NCBI RefSeq assembly: GCF_009792795.1 | Contig: NZ_VKHQ01000001.1 | Span: forward strand, 62,001-126,000 | Direction of reading: 5' to 3' | Length of the DNA: 64,000 bases | Source of the DNA: Cognatiluteimonas profundi | Lineage (GTDB): Bacteria; Pseudomonadota; Gammaproteobacteria; Xanthomonadales; Xanthomonadaceae | Part shown: piece after piece, positions 8,883 to 18,188 of the stretch | Numbering within the stretch: the stretch's first letter is position 1 | How the letters are laid out: every line of letters begins with the position of its first letter | Made by a program: the position numbers and the translations under genes | Notes under the pieces: model-generated | Seen by the model: the letters and a program-made list of their open reading frames with translations, nothing else | Database searches by the model: none | What the model was told of the DNA's origin: nothing

Positions 8883-8902
8883 CGGCCCGCTTTCGCGGGC
8901 CG
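8883..8902 (-). terminator. GC-rich hairpin between ydbL and rlmD
   Basis: A perfect eight-pair inverted repeat (CGGCCCGC/GCGGGCCG) with a four-base loop (8891-8894) lies 16 bases past the ydbL stop. No T-run follows on the minus strand, so it may be a weak terminator, an attenuator or an mRNA-stabilising stem. Confidence 0.4.
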
Positions 8903-8917
8903 CCCGGGCAATACGGT

Positions 8918-9523
8918 TTATTTCTGCTTCCAGCCGCCGGAGGCGTCCTGGTACCACCAGCCGCCGTGCGCACTGTCGACCCACTGTTTCGCGAACACCC
9001 CGCGGATCTGCGCTTCCCACTCGGGATGGCCGTTGGCAACGGCGACCTCGCGGTAGACGGCCTTGCGGTCGCGGTTGTCGTCGGCCACCGCCTGGTTGAC
9101 CGCGACCCGATCCTTGAGCTGCAGCTTGCTGGCATCGCGCACGACGATCAGCCCGTCACGGGTGAAGCCCAAGGCGCCGGAATCGAAGCCGGTACGCAGG
9201 CTGCCGTCGAATCGTTGCGCCATCCGCGCCTGGATCGACTGGATCACCGGCGTCTTGATGGTGATGTCCGGCGCGCCCTGGGCGTAGGCAGGCGAGATTC
9301 CGATCAGCATCAGCGGATCGAAGCGCGGCAGCGTCAGCCCGGCCATGCCACCACCGCCATCGGCAGGCTTCGCCGGTGCAGGTGTCGGTTGGTCGCCGAT
9401 GACTTTCTCGACGAACTGCTTCGCCGCTGCCTTGGCCTCGGCCGCGGGGAAATACACATTGATCGTGACGCAGGCCGTCAATGCCAGCACGCCGGCAAGC
9501 GGCATTCCCATCCAGCGCTTCAT
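8918..9523 (-). CDS. ydbL: YdbL-like (DUF1318) lipoprotein with YnbE-like N-terminus
   Basis: 201 residues. A lipoprotein signal (lipobox LTAC near residues 15-18) is followed at once by a beta-strand-like stretch VTINVYFP and a short helix. After a Gly/Pro-rich linker comes a DUF1318 domain (about 120-201) with KLKDRVAVNQ-type helices and a C-terminal WWYQDASGGWKQK. Start ATG at 9523 is chosen over an adjacent GTG at 9526 because GAGGAG lies eight bases upstream. It follows the ydbH homologue by 40 bases, as in the E. coli ydbH-ynbE-ydbL operon. No separate ynbE gene is present. Confidence 0.8.
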   Translation of the reverse strand: MKRWMGMPLAGVLALTACVTINVYFPAAEAKAAAKQFVEKVIGDQPTPAPAKPADGGGGMAGLTLPRFDPLMLIGISPAYAQGAPDITIKTPVIQSIQARMAQRFDGSLRTGFDSGALGFTRDGLIVVRDASKLQLKDRVAVNQAVADDNRDRKAVYREVAVANGHPEWEAQIRGVFAKQWVDSAHGGWWYQDASGGWKQK

Positions 9524-9563
9524 CACTGTCTCTCCTCGACGAATACAACAAACAGGATGGCGA

Positions 9564-11654
9564 TCATTGCACGACCGGCTTGACCTCGCCCTTGCTGGCG
9601 GCCGACAGCCGCTCGAGCAACGTGGGCCAGTCGACCAGGCGGTTGAATCCCACGACCGTCAGGTGCGGAATGCCCGCTCCTTCCACGATAGTAAAGCCCG
9701 CGCCTTCTGAACCGCGCTTGTGCGGCAGCCAGTCGAAGGTACGCTGGCCCGGGGACTGCGCACCGCCGGCATGCAGGCCGTCCATTGCACAGACCTCGTT
9801 CTCCAGCTTGCAGGAGATGCCGATCCGGCTGTAGCCGAAGTCGTTGAACAGGCCGATCAGCCGGCTTTGCAGCGTGCTGGTGAAAGACGTGTCGCCCACG
9901 CTGGAAATATTCTGCACCGCGCGCTGGCTGATGCGCCGCGGCACGCCACGCACGGACATCGTGTGCAGTTCGGCATCGAAGGCCGTCGCCGTCCAGTCGA
10001 CCAGGCGCAGCTGGTCGATGCGTCCGGCCAGTCGACCGGTGATGCTGCCGAAGTCGAACACGCCGGTCAGCGCCAACAGGTCGACGTTGTCGATCAGCAG
10101 GTCCGCGGTCAGGGACGGCGCCACGCCGAACGGACGCTCCATCGCCAGCGACGACGCCTGCACCGTGCCACCAAACAGCTGCATGGTCAGGCCGCCATCG
10201 AATGCGAGGCGCTCACTGGCGTAGTGGGCGTTGGGAATGCGCCCGCTCAACTCGCCCTTGAACGCCGGCCAGTCGAGTGCCTTGGCGAGCTTCCCGATGT
10301 CCAGCCGATCCAGCTGCAATCCGAAACGGATGTCCGCGCCGGCGTCGCCAGCAGGCGGGCGGAACGTCAGGTGATCGAAGCCCAGCGTGCCGCCCAATGC
10401 CGGAACCGTCACGTCGTCGCGCAGGTGGACTTCGCCCTGGCTGCTGTCGAGGACCAGGCGGGATTGCGCGAAGTCGATGCCGTACAGCTGCCCCGCCTTC
10501 CATTCCAGCGTACCGGTGACCGGGGATGTCGCGGAAAAGCGCGGTGCGCCATCCAGCCCATCGAAACGGAACCGGCCTTTCGCATCAACGATATCCACGT
10601 TGTGCAGCATCAACGCCGCGTCCTGCAGCCGGGCGTCCTGGATGCGCACGTCGGCATCGGCCGCGCCAGCCAGCGTCAGGTCGGCCAGTCCAGCCACTGC
10701 CAGCCAACCCGACAGGTAACGGCTCGCAAGCGGCGCCACGTCGGCGCTATGTGCATGCAGGTCCAGCGCCTGCAGGGATGTGTCCGTGCCGAAGGCCGCG
10801 CTCCCGGTCGCGAGCAGCGTGTCGCCATCGCGCCACTGGATGACGGGCAACTGCCATCCCGCGCCTTTGTGCTGGTTTGCATCGATGCGCAGGCCGACGT
10901 CGGTGTCGGGCAAGGCGACATACGCATTGCCGACGAGGAAGGCGCCGCCGCGCAATGGGCCGTCCAGGCGCACGGTCGTCTGCGCCGGCGTCTTGCGATA
11001 GTCGAGCGTGAAGCGACCGCCGAGATGCTCCCCGGCGATGGTCGCATCGGGCGTGTCGAAGGCCGCATCGCTGAACTGCAACGCGCCACTGACGTCCAGC
11101 GGCCGCCCGGTCGGTGCATGCACGCGCAGGCGCGCATCCAGCGTGCCCGATTTCATCTGCCCGGCCTGCCAGGCCTGCGAGAGCAATGCCTGGGCCCACC
11201 GCAAGGGCACATGCGTCAGGTCTACCAGGGTGTCGTCCGGCGTCGCCGCACCGCGCTCGATGGACAGCATGCCCCTGCCCTGCGTCAGCGCCGCCCGCGT
11301 CGTCGAAGGACCGAGATCGACGGCCAGTGCCATGGCGGGAGATCGTCCGCTGCGCAGCTCGCCCGCACATTGCCAGCGACCGGCCGCAGGCCGCCGCAAC
11401 CCGCAGCGCCAGGTCAGGTCACGAAAGTGGTAGCCCATGTCGGCGGCATCCAGGCGCCGTGCGGTGAGGACCAGCTCGCCCTGCGACGCCTCGGCCGGCC
11501 AGTCCAGGCGCACCTGCACGTCGTCCATCATCGCGACGGGTGTGACGACATGGTCGACATGCATCCGCACGCTGCGCGCGATCGCCGGTGACGCCGGCAA
11601 CCACGCCAGCACGCACGCAATCGGGAGCAGCAGGGTTACCATCGGCCGGACCAT
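9564..11654 (-). CDS. ydbH: YdbH-like periplasmic bridge protein (AsmA/TamB-like)
   Basis: About 696 residues with an N-terminal signal or anchor segment (MVTLLLPIACVLAWLPASPA) followed by long repetitive beta-rich sequence typical of periplasmic lipid-transfer bridges. The C-terminal region contains FGSITGRLAGRIDQLRLVDW and a long segment beginning ISQRAVQNISSVG, which match the YdbH C-terminal domain. E. coli YdbH works with YnbE as an inner-to-outer membrane bridge for phospholipids. The start is uncertain: ATGs at 11666, 11654 and 11642 are in frame and none has a clear ribosome site; the middle one is given. It is divergent from the response regulator gene with only about 30 bases between. 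Confidence 0.85.
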   Translation of the reverse strand: MVRPMVTLLLPIACVLAWLPASPAIARSVRMHVDHVVTPVAMMDDVQVRLDWPAEASQGELVLTARRLDAADMGYHFRDLTWRCGLRRPAAGRWQCAGELRSGRSPAMALAVDLGPSTTRAALTQGRGMLSIERGAATPDDTLVDLTHVPLRWAQALLSQAWQAGQMKSGTLDARLRVHAPTGRPLDVSGALQFSDAAFDTPDATIAGEHLGGRFTLDYRKTPAQTTVRLDGPLRGGAFLVGNAYVALPDTDVGLRIDANQHKGAGWQLPVIQWRDGDTLLATGSAAFGTDTSLQALDLHAHSADVAPLASRYLSGWLAVAGLADLTLAGAADADVRIQDARLQDAALMLHNVDIVDAKGRFRFDGLDGAPRFSATSPVTGTLEWKAGQLYGIDFAQSRLVLDSSQGEVHLRDDVTVPALGGTLGFDHLTFRPPAGDAGADIRFGLQLDRLDIGKLAKALDWPAFKGELSGRIPNAHYASERLAFDGGLTMQLFGGTVQASSLAMERPFGVAPSLTADLLIDNVDLLALTGVFDFGSITGRLAGRIDQLRLVDWTATAFDAELHTMSVRGVPRRISQRAVQNISSVGDTSFTSTLQSRLIGLFNDFGYSRIGISCKLENEVCAMDGLHAGGAQSPGQRTFDWLPHKRGSEGAGFTIVEGAGIPHLTVVGFNRLVDWPTLLERLSAASKGEVKPVVQ

Positions 11655-11687
11655 GCAGGCAAGCATACCGATGACAGGCAGGCCACG

Positions 11688-12428
11688 ATGACAACGCGCA
11701 TCCTGCTGGTCGAGGACGACCCGGTGAGTCGCGCGTTCCTGGGCGCCGCCGCCGAAGCGCTGCCGGCCATCGTCGACGTCGCCGGGACCTGCGCCGCCGC
11801 GATGGACTGTGCGATGCATGGCGCGCACGACCTGTGGCTGATCGACGCGAACCTGCCAGACGACACCGGCGCCGCCCTGCTCTCCCGCCTGCGTGCGCGC
11901 TTCCCGGCAACGCCAGCGCTGGCGCATACGGCCAGCGAACATCCGGACGATCATGCGGCGCTGCTGGCGGCGGGTTTCATCGAGGTGCTGGTCAAGCCGA
12001 TCGCGGTGCTCGACCTGCAGACAGCGATCTGCCGCACGCTGGGCTTCGACCGGGCGATCCCCGACGGCGGAGCGCGATTGTGCGCGAACCTCCCCGACTG
12101 GGACGATGCCGCTGCGCTGGCCGCACTGAAGGGCGAGCAGGCGCACGTGCTCGCACTGCGAGGCTTGTTCCTCGACGACCTGGCGCTGCAGCGCGAAACC
12201 GTCGTCGAGGCGTTGCGCAATGGCGACCCGCAGCGCGCGCAGCGCAGCCTGCACATGCTGCGCGCGAGTTGCGGTTTCGTCGGCGCCGCGAAGCTGGGTG
12301 ATGCAGTGCGGGCACTGGAATCCGAGCCACAATCCACCCTTGCACTGGGTCGCTTCCAGGCGGCGGTCGATGCGCTGCTCAGCCAGGACCGCATTGCCGC
12401 CACGGCGGCCGCAACTGCGCGAACCTAA
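11688..12428 (+). CDS. Response regulator receiver fused to Hpt domain
   Basis: 246 residues. A receiver domain (1-120) has acidic pair D10/D11, phosphoacceptor D53 in [10 protein letters not shown]81 and K103. A histidine phosphotransfer domain (about 140-235) has its phosphohistidine at H189 in [14 protein letters not shown]. There is no DNA-binding or enzymatic output. Such a protein can shuttle phosphoryl groups between a kinase and a downstream regulator, or act as a phosphate sink. No kinase gene is adjacent. It converges on recO with a four-base overlap of the two stop regions. Confidence 0.88.
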   Translation: MTTRILLVEDDPVSRAFLGAAAEALPAIVDVAGTCAAAMDCAMHGAHDLWLIDANLPDDTGAALLSRLRARFPATPALAHTASEHPDDHAALLAAGFIEVLVKPIAVLDLQTAICRTLGFDRAIPDGGARLCANLPDWDDAAALAALKGEQAHVLALRGLFLDDLALQRETVVEALRNGDPQRAQRSLHMLRASCGFVGAAKLGDAVRALESEPQSTLALGRFQAAVDALLSQDRIAATAAATART

Positions 12429-13168
12429 TCCGGATCCGGCGCCCGCGGCGTGAGCCGGCCGAGTTCGCCCAGCATGTCCCAGGACTTGAGGCCGCGGCCA
12501 CCCAGCAACTGCAGCAGCACCGGTCGCAGTGCCCGCCGCAGTCCGGCAAGGTCGTCGGCATCGGGCTTGTCGTCCGCGGCGAGCGACAACAGCGCCCGGC
12601 CCGTCGCCGCGGCGCTGCGGTCATCATGGCCGCGGTCGCTGAGCAGCCGGCGTGGGCCGTGCTCCGGATCCAGCCGGTAACGCGCGGCCGGGTCGATCGA
12701 TGCCCCGTCGCCATCGTGGTCGAAGGGAAATCCGAATCCGAGGGCATCCAGCAGGTCGCGCTCGAATCGACGCAGGCTCCACGCGATCGAGGACTCCGCG
12801 CCAAGGCGTCGCCGAACCATCCCATACGCGTCGAACAGCTCGGGAAGCGGATCCTGCCGGGGCGCCAGCCGCAGCACCAGCTCGTTGATGTAGAACGCGG
12901 CCAGCGTCGCCTCGCCAACGAGTTGCGGCGCGGCATCCAGCGCTTCGGCCGAGCGCAGTTGCGCCAGTTCGCCGCGCTGCACGGCATCCACCCGGATGTA
13001 CTGCAGCGGCTGCAAGGCCGCGCGCATGACCTGTCGCTTCGGCCCCTGCACCCCGCGCGCCAGCAAGCCGAGCCGCCCGTGGTTCTCGCTAAGGACCTCG
13101 ATCAGCAGGCTGGTCTCACGCCAGGGGCGCGCGTGCAGGACATAGGCCGGTTCGTTGTCGATGCGCAT
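12425..13168 (-). CDS. recO: DNA repair protein RecO
   Basis: 247 residues. The N-terminal OB fold contains [20 protein letters not shown] and [16 protein letters not shown], a helical domain follows, and the C-terminus lacks a convincing zinc-binding cysteine set, as in many gammaproteobacteria. RecO with RecR loads RecA onto SSB-coated single-stranded DNA in gap repair. It is the last gene of the lepA-lepB-DUF4845-rnc-era-recO run, about 50 bases after era. recR lies elsewhere in this window (42135-42734). Confidence 0.93.
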   Translation of the reverse strand: MRIDNEPAYVLHARPWRETSLLIEVLSENHGRLGLLARGVQGPKRQVMRAALQPLQYIRVDAVQRGELAQLRSAEALDAAPQLVGEATLAAFYINELVLRLAPRQDPLPELFDAYGMVRRRLGAESSIAWSLRRFERDLLDALGFGFPFDHDGDGASIDPAARYRLDPEHGPRRLLSDRGHDDRSAAATGRALLSLAADDKPDADDLAGLRRALRPVLLQLLGGRGLKSWDMLGELGRLTPRAPDPD

Positions 13169-13218
13169 GGTCGCTGGCCATCAACCCGCGGGGTTCCGGG
13201 CGCCTGCGGGCAACCGGA

Positions 13219-14151
13219 TCAGTCGTGGTAACCCAGCGTGCGCAATGCGGCTTCGTCGTCCGACCAGCCCTCGCGCACGCGCACCCATGTCTCGAGGAAC
13301 ACCTTGTTGCCGAACAGGCGTTCCATCTGCTCGCGTGCGCGACTGCCGATCTCGCGCAGGCGGGTGCCGCCCTTGCCGATCACGATGGCCTTCTGCCCGT
13401 CGCGCTCGACCCAGATCACCGCGCCGATGCGCAGCAGGTGCCCGCCAGGCGTGTTGCGCAACGGCTCCTCGACGAAGCTTTCGATCTCGACCGTGGTCGA
13501 GTACGGCAACTCCGCGCCGAGCTGGCGCATCAGCTGTTCGCGCACCAATTCACCGGCCAGGAAACGCTGGCTCTTGTCGGTGATCTCGTCGTCGGCATAG
13601 AGCGCAGGCTGCTGCGGCATCAGTTGCAGCAAGGTGGACACCAATGGTTCGAGTCCCTTGCGCTTGAGCGCGGAAATTGGATGCACGGCGTCAAATTCGC
13701 GCCCGGCGTTGACCTCTTCCAGGAACGGCAGCAACGCCGACTTGTCCTTGATGCGATCCACCTGGTTGACGGCCAGCACCACCGGCACGCCGGCGGATTT
13801 CAACGCTTCGTAGGCCAGCGTGTCGCCATCGTCCCAACGTCCCGCCTCGATCACCAGCACGGCGGCGTCGACGCCTTCCAGTGCTCCGCGCGCGGCGCGG
13901 TTCATCCAGCGATGCATCGCCGACGCGGTGGCCTTGCCTTGGTCGCGGTGGATGCCCGGCGTATCGACCAGCAACAGCTGCCCGTTGTCGAAGCTGGCAA
14001 TGCCCAGCAGGCGGTGCCGTGTCGTCTGCGGCCGGCTGGAGGTGATGCTGACCTTCGCCCCGACCAGTGCATTGACCAGCGTCGACTTGCCGACATTGGG
14101 CCGCCCGATCACGGCGACGTGACCTGCGCGGAAACCTTCCTGCGTACTCAT
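13219..14151 (-). CDS. era: GTPase Era
   Basis: 310 residues with an N-terminal Ras-like GTPase and a C-terminal KH RNA-binding domain. G1 is GRPNVGKST (16-24), G2 region SRPQTTRHR (39-47), G3 DTPG (63-66) and G4 NQVD (129-132). The KH domain includes [16 protein letters not shown]. Era binds the 3' end of 16S rRNA and helps mature the 30S subunit. The G4 motif has Gln in place of the usual Lys of NKxD, a mild departure. Its start overlaps the rnc stop (ATGA). Confidence 0.96.
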   Translation of the reverse strand: MSTQEGFRAGHVAVIGRPNVGKSTLVNALVGAKVSITSSRPQTTRHRLLGIASFDNGQLLLVDTPGIHRDQGKATASAMHRWMNRAARGALEGVDAAVLVIEAGRWDDGDTLAYEALKSAGVPVVLAVNQVDRIKDKSALLPFLEEVNAGREFDAVHPISALKRKGLEPLVSTLLQLMPQQPALYADDEITDKSQRFLAGELVREQLMRQLGAELPYSTTVEIESFVEEPLRNTPGGHLLRIGAVIWVERDGQKAIVIGKGGTRLREIGSRAREQMERLFGNKVFLETWVRVREGWSDDEAALRTLGYHD

Positions 14152-14831
14152 TCCAGTGCGATCCGTTGCAGCGCAGCCTCGGCGGCGGCCTGTTCGGCCG
14201 CCCTGCGCGAGGTGCCACTACCTTCAGTGGCGATAGTGGGGTCGGCCAGGGTGCAGCCGACGCGAAAACGCTTGTCGTGCTCGTCGCCCGACTCCTCCAG
14301 CAGGACGTACACCGGAAGCGCCCGCTGGCGCGCCTGCAGCCATTCCTGCAGCCGCGTCTTGGCGTCCTTGCCGACCTGGTGCAGTGGAGGCAGCGCTGCC
14401 AGCAGCGGTTCGAACCACTGCAGCACCGTGTTCCTGCAGGCATCCAGGCCGCCGTCCAGGTACAAGGCTGCAATCACGGCTTCCAGCGCATCGGCCAGGA
14501 TGGAGTCGCGGCGATGTCCGCCGGTCTTCATCTCGCCGGGCCCCAGGTTGAGGCGCGCACCCAGGTCCAGGCTGCGCGCGACCGCGGCCAGCGCCGATTC
14601 ACGCACCAGCTCGGCGCGCGCCCGTGTCATCGCGCCTTCGTCCGCCTTGGGCCAGCGTGCGTACAGCTGCTCGGCGATGATCAGGTTGAGCAGCGCGTCA
14701 CCGAGGAATTCGAGACGCTCGTTGTGCGGACTGCCGGCGCTGCGATGGCTCAGCGCCTGGGTCAGCAGGCTGCCGTCGGCGAAGGCGTGGCCCTCGAAGA
14801 CGGCAGCATGGGAGGGATTACTCGTCGCCAC
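14148..14831 (-). CDS. rnc: Ribonuclease III
   Basis: 227 residues. The RNase III signature [12 protein letters not shown] (37-48) supplies catalytic E41 and D45, and a second acidic cluster lies in [21 protein letters not shown] double-stranded RNA-binding domain occupies about 155-227 ([10 protein letters not shown] to the end). It cleaves structured RNA, including rRNA precursors. The GTG start at 14831 lies inside the DUF4845 gene (14-base overlap) and there is no clear ribosome site, which suggests translational coupling. Coupled to era by ATGA. Confidence 0.95.
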   Translation of the reverse strand: MATSNPSHAAVFEGHAFADGSLLTQALSHRSAGSPHNERLEFLGDALLNLIIAEQLYARWPKADEGAMTRARAELVRESALAAVARSLDLGARLNLGPGEMKTGGHRRDSILADALEAVIAALYLDGGLDACRNTVLQWFEPLLAALPPLHQVGKDAKTRLQEWLQARQRALPVYVLLEESGDEHDKRFRVGCTLADPTIATEGSGTSRRAAEQAAAEAALQRIALE

Positions 14832-15198
14832 CGCGCCGGGTCATGTTCTCGGTCGCGTGGAACTTGCCGACGACGTCCAGGTTGTAGATGAGGGGCTTGC
14901 GCACCTCATAGTCGACGTCCATCTGCCAGCCTGCGTCGATCCGCTTGATCTTCACGTGCTCGGGCTTCACGTCTTCCGCGTAGCTGATGTACAGCCGACG
15001 GAAAAACGAATCCTCGATCTTGGCCGGATCCTGGTCGGCGATGCCTGGCTCCGCAGCTAGCCCCTTGAGCGCCTGCTTGACCGCGTAGTACTCCGAATAC
15101 ATGGGAAGCAGCTTCATGCCGACATAGGCGAACAGCCCCACCACCCCCAGGACGATCACAAACCCGATCAGGGTCATTCCGCTTTGCGTACGCTTCAT
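14818..15198 (-). CDS. DUF4845 family single-pass membrane protein
   Basis: 126 residues. The N-terminus [20 protein letters not shown] resembles a type IV pilin/pseudopilin leader with a hydrophobic helix, but the pilin Glu at +5 is not present. The rest is a soluble periplasmic domain ending [10 protein letters not shown]. The family is regularly found between lepB and rnc in gammaproteobacteria and has no known role. A purine-rich ribosome site lies before ATG at 15198. Confidence 0.88.
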   Translation of the reverse strand: MKRTQSGMTLIGFVIVLGVVGLFAYVGMKLLPMYSEYYAVKQALKGLAAEPGIADQDPAKIEDSFFRRLYISYAEDVKPEHVKIKRIDAGWQMDVDYEVRKPLIYNLDVVGKFHATENMTRRGGDE

Positions 15199-15287
15199 TG
15201 CCTTTCCCCTCGTGCGACCTGCGTCGTTGTCGGCCAGCCTACAGAACTCCGTCCGCGAAACCGGGAACCCATCCCGGGGTCGCGCAC

Positions 15288-16079
15288 TTACGGAATCCTG
15301 CTCCCAATCCGGTCGAAGTTCACCCCACCGGCACTGCGGTCCCAGCTCATCCAGATCAGGAACGCCTTCCCGCGCAGGTCCGCCTCGGGCAGGAAGCCCC
15401 AGAACCGGCTGTCCTCACTGTTGTCACGATTGTCGCCCATGACGAAGTAGTTCCCGGCCGGGACCGTCCACTGGCCCTCGCCCTGGACGAAATACGGCCG
15501 ATCGTCGCGCTCGAGCACCGGGTGCGGTCGGCCGGGCAGCTGCTCGGTCAGCAGCCGCGCGCCGCTCTCGTCCGTTTCCTGGCCATTGCCGACGTAGCGG
15601 CCAACCATTCTGTATTGCAGGGGCTCGCCGTTCACATAGACGGTGTCGTTGCGATAGGCAATGGTGTCCCCGGGCAAGCCGATCACGCGCTTGATCCAGT
15701 CCTCGTCGGGATGCTGCGGTGGACGGAAGACGACGACATCGCCGCGTTTCGGCTCGCCGGTCCCGATGAACTTCTGGTTGGTGATCGGCAGCCGCAAACC
15801 GTACGCGAACTTGTTGACCAGGATGAAGTCGCCGATCAGCAATGTCGGGATCATCGAGCCGGACGGAATGCGGAAGGGTTCGGCGACGAAGCTGCGCAGG
15901 CACAGCACCACGGCGAGCACGGGGAAGAACGCCTTCGCATAGTCGACGACGATTGGTTCGGTCGGTTCCAGCAGGCCGGCGCGTGCCGCCCGGCGCTTGG
16001 CGAGATACAGCTTGTCCAGCAGCCAGACCGCGCCGGTGAACAGCGTCAGTGCCACGAGGGCGATTTCAAACCAACGCAT
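15288..16079 (-). CDS. lepB: Signal peptidase I
   Basis: 263 residues. There are two N-terminal membrane segments (about 5-22 and 50-64), then the catalytic periplasmic domain. The Ser-Lys dyad is S75 in IPSGSMIPTL and K130 in DWIKRVIGLPGD. Box E is GDNRDNSEDSRFWG. It removes signal peptides from exported proteins at the inner membrane. Start ATG at 16079 has AGGAG five bases upstream, which is better than the alternative at 16112. Neighbour lepA is the usual partner. Confidence 0.96.
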   Translation of the reverse strand: MRWFEIALVALTLFTGAVWLLDKLYLAKRRAARAGLLEPTEPIVVDYAKAFFPVLAVVLCLRSFVAEPFRIPSGSMIPTLLIGDFILVNKFAYGLRLPITNQKFIGTGEPKRGDVVVFRPPQHPDEDWIKRVIGLPGDTIAYRNDTVYVNGEPLQYRMVGRYVGNGQETDESGARLLTEQLPGRPHPVLERDDRPYFVQGEGQWTVPAGNYFVMGDNRDNSEDSRFWGFLPEADLRGKAFLIWMSWDRSAGGVNFDRIGSRIP

Positions 16080-16181
16080 ACCCGCTCCTGTTGTTGACGC
16101 ATCTGTCGTCATGCGACGGTCCGGCCAAGCCGGACGTGATGCCGGCCATGGTCATGGCCAGCACGGATTGTTGGGACCGGT

Positions 16182-17975
16182 TTACTTGTTGTCCACCTGC
16201 AGCACGGCCAGGAAGGCCTCCTGCGGGATTTCCACGCGGCCGACCTGCTTCATGCGCTTCTTGCCCGCTTTCTGCTTCTCGAGCAGCTTCTTCTTGCGCG
16301 ACGCGTCGCCGCCGTAGCACTTGGCCAGCACGTTCTTGCGCATGGCCTTGACGGTCGTTCGCGCGATGACCTGCGCACCGACCGCGGCCTGGATGGCGAC
16401 GTCGAACATCTGGCGCGGGATCAGCTCGCGCATCTTCTCCGCGATCTCGCGACCACGCCGATCCGCATGCGCGCGATGCACGATCAGGCTCATGGCATCG
16501 ACCTTGTCGCCGTTGATCAGCGTGTCGACGCGCACGAACGGGCCGGCATCGAAGCGGATCAGGTGGTAGTCCAGCGACGCGTAGCCGCGCGACACCGACT
16601 TCAGCCGGTCGAAGAAGTCCAGCACGACTTCCGCCATCGGCAATTCGTAACTGATCTGCACCTGGCTGCCCAGGTACTGGATGCCCTGCTGGGAGCCGCG
16701 CTTTTCCTCGCACAGGGTGATGATGTTGCCGACGTAATCCGGCGGGGTGAGGATCGTCGCGAGGATGATCGGCTCGCGGATTTCCTGCAGCCGGTTCGGC
16801 GGCGGCAGCTTCGCCGGATTGTCCAGCGGCAGGACGGTGCCGTCGGTCAGCAGCACCTCGTAGATCACCGTGGGCGCGGTGGTGACGAGGTTGAGGTCGT
16901 ATTCGCGCTCGAGCCGCTCCTGGACGATCTCCAGGTGCAGCATGCCGAGGAAGCCGCAGCGGAAGCCGAAGCCCATCGCCTCGGAGGATTCGGGCTCGAA
17001 GCGCAGCGCCGCATCGTTGAGCCGCAGCTTTTCCAGCGCCTCGCGCAGCGCCGGATAGTCGTCCGACTCCACCGGGAACAGCCCGGCGAATACACGCGGC
17101 TGCATCTCCTGGAATCCGGGCAGCGGACTGTCCGCCGGCAGCGCCGCCGACGTCAGCGTGTCGCCGACTGGCGCGCCATGCACGTCCTTGATCGACGCGT
17201 TGACCCAGCCCACCTCGCCGGCGCCGAGCCGGGCGAGATCCGTGCGCTTGGGCGTGAACACGCCGACCTTGTCGACCAGATGGGTGCGCCCGGTCGACAT
17301 CACCAGGATCTTGTCGCCCGGCTTGATCTCGCCCTGCATGACGCGCACCAGCGACACCACGCCGAGGTAGTTGTCGAACCACGAATCGATGATCAGCGCC
17401 TGCAGGCGATCGCTGCCGCGCGGCTTGGGCGGCGGGATGCGCAGCACGATCGCTTCCAGCACGTCGATGACGTTGAGCCCCGTCTTCGCGCTGATGGCGA
17501 CGGCATCCTCGGCGTCGATGCCGATGACGGCCTCGATCTCCTTCTTGACGCGCTCGATGTCGGCCGTCGGCAGGTCGATCTTGTTGAGCACCGGGACGAC
17601 TTCGAGTCCCTGCTCCACCGCCGTGTAGCAGTTGGCGACCGACTGCGCCTCGACACCCTGCGCGGCATCGACCACCAGCAGCGCGCCCTCGCAGGCGGCG
17701 AGCGAGCGCGACACTTCGTAACTGAAGTCGACATGCCCGGGCGTGTCGATGAAATTCAACTGGTAGGTCTCGCCATCGCGCGCGGTGTAGGGCAGCGATA
17801 CCGACTGGGCCTTGATGGTGATGCCGCGCTCGCGCTCGATCGGATTGGAATCCAGGACCTGCGCTTCCATCTCGCGGTCCTGCAGGCCGCCGCACAACTG
17901 GATGATGCGGTCGGCGAGCGTCGACTTGCCGTGGTCGACATGGGCAATGATCGAGAAATTGCGGATTTTCCGCAT
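16182..17975 (-). CDS. lepA: Elongation factor 4 (LepA)
   Basis: 597 residues, the usual length. G1 is AHVDHGKST (11-19), G3 DTPGHVDF and G4 NKID, with EF-G-like domains and the LepA-specific C-terminal domain ([16 protein letters not shown]). It is a ribosome-associated GTPase that affects initiation and elongation under stress. ATG at 17975 ([19 protein letters not shown]) matches the family start. An upstream in-frame ATG at 18005, with a weak AAGG before it, would add ten residues and cannot be excluded. Confidence 0.96.
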   Translation of the reverse strand: MRKIRNFSIIAHVDHGKSTLADRIIQLCGGLQDREMEAQVLDSNPIERERGITIKAQSVSLPYTARDGETYQLNFIDTPGHVDFSYEVSRSLAACEGALLVVDAAQGVEAQSVANCYTAVEQGLEVVPVLNKIDLPTADIERVKKEIEAVIGIDAEDAVAISAKTGLNVIDVLEAIVLRIPPPKPRGSDRLQALIIDSWFDNYLGVVSLVRVMQGEIKPGDKILVMSTGRTHLVDKVGVFTPKRTDLARLGAGEVGWVNASIKDVHGAPVGDTLTSAALPADSPLPGFQEMQPRVFAGLFPVESDDYPALREALEKLRLNDAALRFEPESSEAMGFGFRCGFLGMLHLEIVQERLEREYDLNLVTTAPTVIYEVLLTDGTVLPLDNPAKLPPPNRLQEIREPIILATILTPPDYVGNIITLCEEKRGSQQGIQYLGSQVQISYELPMAEVVLDFFDRLKSVSRGYASLDYHLIRFDAGPFVRVDTLINGDKVDAMSLIVHRAHADRRGREIAEKMRELIPRQMFDVAIQAAVGAQVIARTTVKAMRKNVLAKCYGGDASRKKKLLEKQKAGKKRMKQVGRVEIPQEAFLAVLQVDNK

Positions 17976-18104
17976 CCGATCATTCTGTTTGGGGTCTGGC
18001 TGCATGTACCTTGCTGCGTGCGGGGCGCAAGCGCGCCAATGGGTCGGGATAACACACCATTGTCGCATGGCGGGGCCTGCAACCCGCCCGCACGGCGCGA
18101 GGCG

Positions 18105-18170
18105 GCGTCCTGCCCGCGAAGCAGGACGCGAGGAAACGGATCGTGGCCGCCGGGTGGACGCTGCACCCGG
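18105..18170. repeat. Two consecutive hairpins in the mucD-lepA gap
   Basis: The first is a perfect nine-pair inverted repeat GCGTCCTGC/GCAGGACGC (18105-18113 with 18121-18129, loop of seven). The second is a seven-pair repeat CCGGGTG/CACCCGG (18150-18156 with 18164-18170, loop of seven). Neither has a T-run. They occupy the only sizeable gap (about 210 bases) between mucD and lepA on the minus strand and could limit read-through from the stress operon into lepA. Confidence 0.6.
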
Positions 18171-18188
18171 GCGGGCCCTGCGGCTGGC

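Noticed and set aside
9720..11591. A 623-codon plus-strand frame opposite ydbH
   Set aside because: Composition is Arg/Gln/Val-rich with no motif, while the minus-strand frame has a signal sequence and a family C-terminus.
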